From Thermoplasmata archaeon M9B1D (lineage in GTDB: Archaea; Thermoplasmatota; E2; DHVEG-1), in assembly GCA_002900535.1 (NCBI GenBank), contig MUGC01000094.1:1-5186 (forward strand): 5,186 nucleotides of DNA, read 5' to 3'. The notes under the pieces were generated by a model. The model searched no databases. It was not told the DNA's origin and saw only the letters and a program-made list of their open reading frames with translations. Within the stretch, counting starts at the first letter, position 1. Each line of letters starts with the position of its first letter. A program made the translations under genes and the position numbers. Of this stretch, positions 1-5,049 are shown piece after piece.

Positions 1-302
1 AGTCTTTTTTCAACTTCCATATGAAGTGCCATGGTACCTGCAATGGCTCTTACTGATCCTGATCCTGCTCCAAATTTTTTTGCAGCATCAATTGCGGCTT
101 GTATTAATCTTGGATGATTGCTCAGGTTTAGGTAATTGTTTGAGCATAACATTATTACTTTTTTTCCATCGACAATAGAGTGAGGAGTTGATCCTGATTC
201 GAGTATTCTTAACTTCCAGTCTAAGTTTTTCTTAACAAGTTCTTCATATTCTTCTTTTAAAAATATATTAGGATTTCTTCTCATAAGACTTTCCGTCCCC
301 AT
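1..302 (-). CDS. Glycine C-acetyltransferase / AONS-family PLP enzyme, N-terminal part
   Basis: This is the first 100 codons of a minus-strand gene that runs off the left edge. The translation holds the family block SNNYLNLSNHPRL, then GAGSGSVRAIAGT and LHMEVEKRL. These match the N-terminal region of the alpha-oxoamine synthases, PLP fold-type I enzymes that condense an amino acid with an acyl-CoA. The SVRxIxGT...HxxLE form is closer to 2-amino-3-ketobutyrate CoA ligase (Kbl, threonine breakdown) than to BioF. The PLP lysine lies beyond the window, so the substrate cannot be settled. Two in-frame starts are possible: ATG at 302 and ATG at 284. I prefer 302 because the codons between them (GTESL) are much richer in GC than the flanking spacer and a GTGAT, a partial Shine-Dalgarno match, lies just upstream. 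Starting at 284 would also give a normal family N-terminus. An in-frame stop lies 18 bases upstream of 302. Confidence 0.85.
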   Translation of the reverse strand, partial: MGTESLMRRNPNIFLKEEYEELVKKNLDWKLRILESGSTPHSIVDGKKVIMLCSNNYLNLSNHPRLIQAAIDAAKKFGAGSGSVRAIAGTMALHMEVEKR

Positions 303-327
303 ATTAATCACAATTAATTATCTGTGG

Positions 328-343
328 TTTGTTGGGTAACAAA
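328..343. promoter_or_regulatory. Short palindrome near the predicted start of the minus-strand PLP-enzyme transcript
   Basis: TTTGTT and AACAAA form a perfect 6-bp inverted repeat around GGGT. It lies between a TATA-like element (350-357) and the minus-strand start codon, about where RNA synthesis would begin. That position would suit an operator or a small 5' hairpin. Six-bp arms in AT-rich DNA can arise by chance, so this is a weak call. Confidence 0.25.
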
Positions 344-349
344 AGAATC

Positions 350-357
350 TATTAAAA
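350..357 (-). promoter_or_regulatory. Possible TATA box for the PLP-enzyme gene
   Basis: On the minus strand this reads TTTTAATA, close to the archaeal TATA consensus. Transcription would start near 327, giving a leader of about 25 bases to the ATG at 302. The surrounding DNA is very AT-rich, so chance matches are likely. Confidence 0.3.
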
Positions 358-379
358 GTTATCGACTTTCATTATTTTT

Positions 380-424
380 GATATTATCAGGTGCTGTTTA
401 ATCCTAATAATATCTAATTTTTTT
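380..424 (+). terminator. Imperfect stem-loop followed by seven Ts in the divergent spacer
   Basis: GATATTAT (380-387) pairs perfectly with ATAATATC (407-414). Inside that, after one mismatch, AGG (389-391) pairs with CCT (403-405), leaving an 11-base loop. TAA and then seven Ts (418-424) follow on the plus strand. This resembles a factor-independent terminator reading rightward, which would stop transcripts running antisense to the PLP-enzyme gene before they enter the next unit. It could instead be a dyad operator placed between the two divergent promoters. The stem is weak in GC. Confidence 0.35.
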
Positions 425-438
425 ATTGATTTTAAAAT

Positions 439-452
439 TTACTACTTAGTAA
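439..452. promoter_or_regulatory. Palindrome just upstream of the small-ORF TATA element
   Basis: TTACTA-CT-TAGTAA is a perfect 6-bp dyad, and the overlapping ACTTAGTAAGT is a second one. It ends 8 bases before the TATA-like element at 461-468, next to where a BRE would sit. It could be a regulator site, but this is inferred from position only. Confidence 0.25.
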
Positions 453-460
453 GTGATAAC

Positions 461-468
461 TATTTATA
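461..468 (+). promoter_or_regulatory. TATA box upstream of the small ORF
   Basis: TATTTATA matches the archaeal TATA pattern. Transcription would begin around 490, giving a leader of about 20 bases that contains the Shine-Dalgarno sequence and ends at the GTG start at 510. The good spacing of TATA, start, ribosome site and start codon is the main support. Confidence 0.5.
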
Positions 469-495
469 CTTGAAAAACTTGTAAATTATTAATTT

Positions 496-503
496 GGGGA
501 GGT
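496..503 (+). promoter_or_regulatory. Strong Shine-Dalgarno sequence for the small ORF
   Basis: GGGGAGGT is a long match to the archaeal anti-Shine-Dalgarno sequence (CACCTCC). It is followed by six bases and then GTG at 510. It is the strongest ribosome binding site in the window and is what decides the GTG start. Confidence 0.6.
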
Positions 504-509
504 ATTCAG

Positions 510-686
510 GTGAGGATTAGTCTAAATCGCCATAGTGAAGAAACTCTATGGAGAAAATTTGAAGTTTCTCCGACAAAAAAGAAATTTTTTAATTATTTTT
601 CAAATAAAGGAGGTTTTTTTAAATTTTTATTAGATTTGTACAATAAAACTTATATAGTTGTGAAGTTCACAATAGTTGTAGATTGA
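510..686 (+). CDS. Small ORF, 58 residues, unknown function
   Basis: I do not recognise this protein. It starts RISLNRHSEETLWRKFEV and ends KTYIVVKFTIVVD, and the reading closes with TGA followed at once by an in-frame TAG. The N-terminal half is basic and polar. The C-terminal half is rich in Phe, Leu, Ile and Val with scattered Lys, but no segment is long enough for a clear membrane helix and there is no signal peptide. Support comes from a TATA-like element at proper distance, a strong Shine-Dalgarno sequence six bases before the GTG, and an open frame through otherwise stop-rich AT DNA. The stop lies 28 bases before the surface-protein start, so the two could be co-transcribed. The 3' end overlaps a second TATA-like element and a perfect palindrome. 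It may be a true small protein, a regulatory leader ORF or a decayed gene remnant. Confidence 0.5.
   Translation: MRISLNRHSEETLWRKFEVSPTKKKFFNYFSNKGGFFKFLLDLYNKTYIVVKFTIVVD
650..656 (+). promoter_or_regulatory. Possible internal TATA box for the surface-protein gene
   Basis: TTATATA lies inside the 3' part of the small ORF. Transcription would start near 678-680, giving a leader of about 35 bases that carries GGAG before the ATG at 715. It may give the large gene its own promoter, separate from the one at 461-468. Confidence 0.35.
658..672. promoter_or_regulatory. Perfect 15-base palindrome, operator-like
   Basis: TTGTGAA-G-TTCACAA has two 7-bp arms around a single base. It starts one base after the TATA-like element at 650-656 and ends before the predicted transcript start. 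Many archaeal repressors bind in that position to block polymerase. The single-base centre disfavours an RNA hairpin and favours binding by a dimeric protein. ATAGTTGT also occurs twice, at 654-661 and 672-679, flanking the site. The bound factor is unknown. Confidence 0.4.
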
Positions 687-700
687 TAGAAATATAAATT

Positions 701-704
701 GGAG
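701..704 (+). promoter_or_regulatory. Ribosome binding site of the surface-protein gene
   Basis: GGAG lies 10 bases before the ATG at 715, at the long end of normal spacing. Another ATG at 707 is out of frame and hits a stop after three codons, so 715 is the better start. It is followed directly by a good signal peptide. Confidence 0.5.
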
Positions 705-714
705 AAATGGTCAT

Positions 715-3627
715 ATGAAAACTAAATTAATTTCCATGAGTATAATAATAATGCTTGCATTAAGTAGTGCAATAATAGTATTTAGTATACATTCAAAAGC
801 CGGAAGTCAAGATGGTCAACCGAGTTGGCCAGGAGAAGATGAATGGTTTTTTGCTGATGATGATCCAAACGAGGCGGGTTGTGAAGATTGGAAAGATATA
901 CAAAGTGTATACTATCATTTAAATGATTACTATGTATATTATAGAATAGAGTTTTATGGCTATCCAAATATAACTGAACATGATATGAGAGTTAAATGGT
1001 TTATAGATACTGATCTTCCTCATAATATGGGATGGCAAGGTAATAAGGTTTATGATGCAGAATACTTATTATTCCTTGAAGATTCACCAAAACCACATGG
1101 AGATGGAGATGTTGATATTTATTTAATACATGATAGCAATAACGATGGATTTATGAATGATGAAGTAAAGAATACTAATGGAACAGGTTATGAAGATTTT
1201 CAAATATTTAATGAAAGTATAGCAGGTTATAATATAACTGGTCACTATTTGTATATTTATTTACGTCAAGCAAATATTAGTAACCCTGAGCATCCGTTTT
1301 TCACATGGACCACTGATCAAGCAGATCCTAATTTAGATTCATCATCAGCACAGGATCAATCTGATAATTATTGGAATACAAGTCTTTCTAAAGCAGATGT
1401 ATTCATTGAAAAATCTGATAGTAAAGATCCGATATTCACAAATGAATCATTTTCATATCAATTAACTATAACAAATAATGGTCCACACGTTGCACGCCAT
1501 TATAATATTACAGATATACAACCTAGTAATATAACATTTAATTATGCAACACCTGTACCAACTGAAATAAATGGTTTAGAGTACAGATGGTATATTCCAA
1601 TGATCAATGTTAGTGAAACAAAAATTATTATTATTAATGCAAGTGTCAATCCTGGATTCTCTGGAACAATTACAAACACTGCTAATGCTACTAATACATA
1701 TGATCCGTCAACTCAAGACAACACAGATACTGAGGAAACAACTGTCTTAAAAGTCGTAGATCTTAGTATTGAAAAAACATCTGAGTATGATGCACCTGTT
1801 TATGCTGGTAGTCCTATAGTTTATACTATAAATGTTACGAATCATGGTCCAGGTATTGCAACTAATGTTAATGTTACTGATACACAGCCTAGTGGTATAA
1901 CATTTAATGGTGCAACGCCTAATCCAACTGATGTCACTGGTTTTGAATACAGATGGTACATTCCAATAATCAATGTTAGTGAAACAAAAACTATTATAAT
2001 CAATGCAAATGTTAATCCTGGATTCTCCGGAACGATTGTTAACAATGCAACTGTTGAAAGCGACTCTTATGATCCTATTGATGATAACGAAGATAACGAC
2101 ACCATAATAGTATTACCACCAGCTAATCTAAGTATTATCAAAACATCTGAGTATGATGCACCAGCTCATGCTGGTAGTCCTATAGTTTATACTATAAATG
2201 TTACAAATTATGGTCCAGGTATTGCAACTAATGTTAATGTTACTGATACTATACCTGATGGTGTAACTTATGAAAATGCAACACCTGAACCAACTGAAAT
2301 AAATGGTTTAGAATACAGATGGTACATTCCAATAATCAATGTTAGTGAAACAAAAATAATAATAATTAATGTAACTGTTAATGAGAGTTTTTATGGAACG
2401 ATTGTTAACACTGCAACTATTGAATATGATGGTTACGATCCTGATAATGGGAATGATGATAATGACACTATAATAGTATTACCAATAGCTGATATCAGTA
2501 TCATAAAAACTTCTGAATATAAGTCACCACTCTACGCAAATAATCCTATTACATATTATTTAAATGTTACAAACTATGGACCAGATAATGCAACAAATAT
2601 CACTGTTATTGATGTACTGCCGGGGAATGTAACTTTTGTTAGTGCATCGCCTTCTGATGATTGGAACGATAGTTTGGAGTATAGATGGTTTATACCTAGA
2701 CTTAATGTAACTGAGTCATTTATAATTAAGATCAACGTAACTGTTAACGAGGGTTTCTATGGATTAATTACAAATTATGCGAGTGTAACAACAGAAGAAT
2801 CATACGATTCTAATAAAACAAACAATCAAAATAATATAACAATAACAGTAAGTAAGAAATCAGGTGGCGGCGGAGGTGGTGGTTATATACCATCTACTGA
2901 TGGTGATGAATTTATAGATGAACAACCAACAGCAATAATTGGTGGTCCATACTTTGGCACACCAAACGAAGAAATACAATTTGATGCGACAGAAAGTCAT
3001 GATAACGATGAAGACGGACAATTAATAATAAGATACGACTGGAAATTCTCAGAAGACCAAGAATGGCAAGGAGATCTTGGTGCTACACCTATATATATCT
3101 ACACTCAACCTGGTGTTTACACTGTAACCTTAAAAGTAATTGATGATGAAAACAACTCTGCTACAAATACAACAACAGTGACTATTATACAACCAAATAT
3201 TCCACCAACAATACCAGAGATAAATGGACCAAATAATGGAACAATAAACATATTATACAATTATACAGTTGTTTCAATAGATGAAGATGGTGATGAATTA
3301 AAATACACTATAGACTGGGGCGATGGAACATCTAATGAAAGTGAATTCTTACCATCTGGTGAACCTTACAATGTTTATCATACGTGGGCAGTAGCTGGTA
3401 ACTATACAATATCTGTAACTGCTGACGATGGCAGCACAGTTTCAGCTAACGATACAACAATAAAAATAAATGAACCACCAAAACTTAAACAAAAGGGATT
3501 TGACTATCTTCTGCTTCTTCTGCTTCTCTTGTTATTCTTGATACTATTACTCCTAATTCTAGCTAAAAGACGAAAAGATAAAAAAGAAGAAGAACAAAAA
3601 CCAAAAGGTAAACCAAAAAGTAGTTAA
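715..3627 (+). CDS. Membrane-anchored surface protein with four DUF11 repeats and two PKD-like domains
   Basis: This is a 970-residue exported protein, probably part of the cell surface or an adhesin or scaffold; no catalytic motif is visible. Order: signal peptide (about 1-29, cleavage near SKA-GS); an acidic, aromatic, beta-rich domain I cannot classify (about 30-226), with the calcium-loop-like DSNNDGFMNDE at 140-150 and the only cysteine after the signal peptide at 56; four DUF11 repeats (about 227-712) with the recurring core NVTNxGPxxATN...EYRWYIPxxNVSE; a seven-glycine hinge (717-723); a PKD domain (about 738-825) with YDWKF and PGVYTVTLKV; a second PKD-like domain (about 827-918) with DWGDGT and AGNYTISVTADDGS; a leucine-rich membrane helix (about 931-950); and a KRRKDKK basic tail. 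This predicts an outside body and a cytoplasmic C-terminus. I count about 40 N-X-S/T sequons, which suggests heavy N-glycosylation. The start is set by the signal peptide and GGAG. The gene could be co-transcribed with the small ORF upstream. Confidence 0.9.
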   Translation: MKTKLISMSIIIMLALSSAIIVFSIHSKAGSQDGQPSWPGEDEWFFADDDPNEAGCEDWKDIQSVYYHLNDYYVYYRIEFYGYPNITEHDMRVKWFIDTDLPHNMGWQGNKVYDAEYLLFLEDSPKPHGDGDVDIYLIHDSNNDGFMNDEVKNTNGTGYEDFQIFNESIAGYNITGHYLYIYLRQANISNPEHPFFTWTTDQADPNLDSSSAQDQSDNYWNTSLSKADVFIEKSDSKDPIFTNESFSYQLTITNNGPHVARHYNITDIQPSNITFNYATPVPTEINGLEYRWYIPMINVSETKIIIINASVNPGFSGTITNTANATNTYDPSTQDNTDTEETTVLKVVDLSIEKTSEYDAPVYAGSPIVYTINVTNHGPGIATNVNVTDTQPSGITFNGATPNPTDVTGFEYRWYIPIINVSETKTIIINANVNPGFSGTIVNNATVESDSYDPIDDNEDNDTIIVLPPANLSIIKTSEYDAPAHAGSPIVYTINVTNYGPGIATNVNVTDTIPDGVTYENATPEPTEINGLEYRWYIPIINVSETKIIIINVTVNESFYGTIVNTATIEYDGYDPDNGNDDNDTIIVLPIADISIIKTSEYKSPLYANNPITYYLNVTNYGPDNATNITVIDVLPGNVTFVSASPSDDWNDSLEYRWFIPRLNVTESFIIKINVTVNEGFYGLITNYASVTTEESYDSNKTNNQNNITITVSKKSGGGGGGGYIPSTDGDEFIDEQPTAIIGGPYFGTPNEEIQFDATESHDNDEDGQLIIRYDWKFSEDQEWQGDLGATPIYIYTQPGVYTVTLKVIDDENNSATNTTTVTIIQPNIPPTIPEINGPNNGTINILYNYTVVSIDEDGDELKYTIDWGDGTSNESEFLPSGEPYNVYHTWAVAGNYTISVTADDGSTVSANDTTIKINEPPKLKQKGFDYLLLLLLLLLFLILLLLILAKRRKDKKEEEQKPKGKPKSS
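1393..2850 (+). repeat. Four tandem DUF11 repeats of about 121-122 codons
   Basis: The repeats start at about 1393, 1756, 2122 and 2488 (residues 227, 348, 470, 592), a period close to 366 bases. Each opens with a D/N-hydrophobic-S/F-I-x-K-x-S/T strand, then carries a TNxGP turn, a D-x-x-P turn, EYRW(Y/F)IP and an N-x-G/D acidic linker. Copies 2 and 3 are nearly identical in DNA over 1775-1882 and 2141-2248, with only about five differences by eye. Copy 4 is the most diverged. DUF11 domains are immunoglobulin-like modules common in large prokaryotic surface proteins, where they serve mainly as stalks. Confidence 0.85.
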
Positions 3628-3668
3628 TCAAATCAAGCAATTTACAAAAAACTCTAAAATAAAATCAA

Positions 3669-3701
3669 TGGACATATCCTGCTGGATATGTTCACCTTTT
3701 T
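3669..3701. terminator. Bidirectional stem-loop terminator between convergent genes
   Basis: TGGACATATCC (3669-3679) pairs with GGATATGTTCA (3684-3694): 11 pairs with one G-U, and a TGCT loop. On the plus strand CC and five Ts follow, 41 bases after the surface-protein stop. Read on the minus strand, the stem is followed by the T-rich TTGATTTTATTTT, so it can also serve the NAD kinase-like gene, which ends about 110 bases away. The rest of the spacer up to 3805 shows nothing but AT-rich sequence. Confidence 0.6.
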
Positions 3702-3805
3702 GAGCAACAAGTAAATTACAATTAAACCCTTTTTCTTTTAATCAATAATAATAAATCCTCTTTTTAGGAATAATAAATGATAATAAGATAAATTTAATAA
3801 AAAAA

Positions 3806-4948
3806 TTAGAAATTATCTGTCTGAATTTTAACAACTCTACTTAAACGATAACCAATTACAACCATGAAAAACTCTTTTTTAGCAAACATTTTATCAAGTT
3901 TCTTATCACCAGTATCAATACGTATTACAGGCGTTGAAGCAAGTTTAGCAGGTGTCGAAACAACAATAATATTATCCAAACCGATTTTTCGAATAACTTT
4001 AGGACTAAGCTGAAGATTACCTCGACCTAAAATAAAACCTTGAGCACCAATAGGGCTTAAAATAATTTTTGATTTCGAATGCTTCTTTAAAATTTTTAAA
4101 ATTTTTTCTTCATTAAGATCAACATCAATAACCTGATTATTATAAACTGCATCGATTCCAAGGAGAGTATTTTTAACACCGATTTTATCAGCTATGTAAT
4201 TAATTGTTCCCCCAGATCCAAAAAAATACAAATAGTTCTGATTTTCTTTCATTTCATCAATTATATGCTCTGCAATTTCATCTTTAATTTCATTATCCGA
4301 TACTGACTCAAAAATAGACTTTCCCACTTGAACATAAGTTGGTTCAACAATTCCTTTTGCTATACCAAACAATTTAATATTCCAATCCCCTCGTCTATAA
4401 CGTTCTTCATCAAGATCCATTATATCAGCATCGCCAATAGTTAAACGCTTGTTTTTAAATTCAAATAGCATTTTAGCAGTAGCACTTGTATTAATTCCAA
4501 AAACACCAGAATGCATCTTTACACCAGAAGGAATACCTAAAAGAGGAATAGTATCCTTAACTATTTCATATATATCTCGAGCAGTGCCATCCCCGCCACA
4601 AAAAAGTATAATGTCAACTTTTTTTTCTAAAAATTTTTTACAAACATTTTTAGTATCTACTTTAGAAGTATCTCTATTATCCAGATTATATACTTTTTTA
4701 AAATCTTTAACTTTGACATTTTTTAAAATATCTTCTCCCATTTTACCTGAACATGTAAACCATTCAACATCTTTATTATCTGGATGATTTTTTAGAAAAT
4801 CTCTAATTGTTTCTTCTGCTTTTTTTGATGCAACAGGTTTAGCACCAAGTTTAAGTGCTTCTTTTACCACTCCATCAGTACCCTTTAGTCCTACTTTTCC
4901 GCCCATCCCTGCAATAGGGTTTACCAAAAATCCCACTTTTAAACTCAT
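3806..4948 (-). CDS. ATP-NAD kinase-like protein, COG3199 type
   Basis: This is a 380-residue cytoplasmic protein of the NAD kinase / diacylglycerol kinase-like superfamily. Visible marks are the N-terminal phosphate-binding-like NPIAGMGG (10-17), then GLKGTDG (20-26), the hallmark GGDGT (118-122) that binds nucleotide and supplies an acidic residue, GIPSGVKMHSGVF (138-150), a second glycine loop FGSGGT (to 248), SPIGAQGFILGRGN (298-311) and DTGDKKLD (345-352). This order, and a length well above the roughly 250-300 residues of classical NAD kinase, fits COG3199, the AcoX-like branch. Its true substrate is not established here: NAD phosphorylation is the family guess, not something the sequence proves. 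A TTG in frame at 4966 gives a longer ORF, but the TATA box at 4980-4987 places the transcript start near 4957, so ATG at 4948 is the better start. No Shine-Dalgarno sequence precedes it. The gene is convergent with the surface-protein gene. Confidence 0.85.
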   Translation of the reverse strand: MSLKVGFLVNPIAGMGGKVGLKGTDGVVKEALKLGAKPVASKKAEETIRDFLKNHPDNKDVEWFTCSGKMGEDILKNVKVKDFKKVYNLDNRDTSKVDTKNVCKKFLEKKVDIILFCGGDGTARDIYEIVKDTIPLLGIPSGVKMHSGVFGINTSATAKMLFEFKNKRLTIGDADIMDLDEERYRRGDWNIKLFGIAKGIVEPTYVQVGKSIFESVSDNEIKDEIAEHIIDEMKENQNYLYFFGSGGTINYIADKIGVKNTLLGIDAVYNNQVIDVDLNEEKILKILKKHSKSKIILSPIGAQGFILGRGNLQLSPKVIRKIGLDNIIVVSTPAKLASTPVIRIDTGDKKLDKMFAKKEFFMVVIGYRLSRVVKIQTDNF

Positions 4949-4979
4949 AGAAATTATTAAACCCAAAAATAGTAACTAT

Positions 4980-4987
4980 TATTTAAA
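4980..4987 (-). promoter_or_regulatory. TATA box of the NAD kinase-like gene
   Basis: On the minus strand this reads TTTAAATA, an exact match to the archaeal TTTAWATA consensus. Transcription about 25 bases downstream would start near 4957 and leave a leader of only about nine bases before the ATG at 4948. That agrees with the absence of a ribosome binding site and rules against the TTG at 4966. Confidence 0.6.
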
Positions 4988-5008
4988 CTCTCAGAAAAAT
5001 AAGATTTT

Positions 5009-5044
5009 GAGCTGACAAAAATATGTCAGCTCTAGTTTTTTTTT
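5009..5044 (+). terminator. Strong stem-loop with nine-T tail, plus-strand orientation
   Basis: GAGCTGACA (5009-5017) pairs perfectly with TGTCAGCTC (5024-5032) around a six-base loop, and nine Ts follow at 5036-5044. This is the best terminator structure in the window. The T-tail points rightward, yet no plus-strand gene ends nearby. On the minus strand the stem starts 18 bases after the stop of the small basic protein, but only AAAATCTTATTTTT follows it. It may act both ways, or mainly stop transcription antisense to the small gene. Confidence 0.65.
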
Positions 5045-5049
5045 CTTAT

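Noticed and set aside
606..613. AAAGGAGG, a Shine-Dalgarno-like sequence inside the small ORF
   Set aside because: No start codon at proper spacing opens a useful frame. It simply encodes the Lys-Gly-Gly part of the small ORF.
691..699. AATATAAAT as a TATA box for the surface-protein gene
   Set aside because: It lies only about 16 bases before the ATG, so transcription would start inside the coding region.
782..967. A 61-codon minus-strand open frame
   Set aside because: It is antisense to the N-terminus of the surface protein, with no promoter or ribosome site visible.
1842..2045. A 67-codon minus-strand open frame
   Set aside because: It is antisense to DUF11 repeat 2 and its composition follows from the repeat's codons.
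1393..2850. Regular 366-base period considered as a CRISPR or mobile-element repeat
   Set aside because: The unit stays in frame, encodes a DUF11 domain each time and has no spacers or terminal inverted repeats.
4449..4787. A 112-codon plus-strand open frame
   Set aside because: It lies fully antisense within the NAD kinase-like gene, over its GGDGT region. It has no ribosome site and its peptide has no recognisable features, so it is a shadow of the minus-strand gene.
4949..4966. TTG start that would lengthen the NAD kinase-like protein by six residues
   Set aside because: It lies upstream of the transcript start predicted from the TATA box at 4980-4987, and the extra residues precede the normal family N-terminus.
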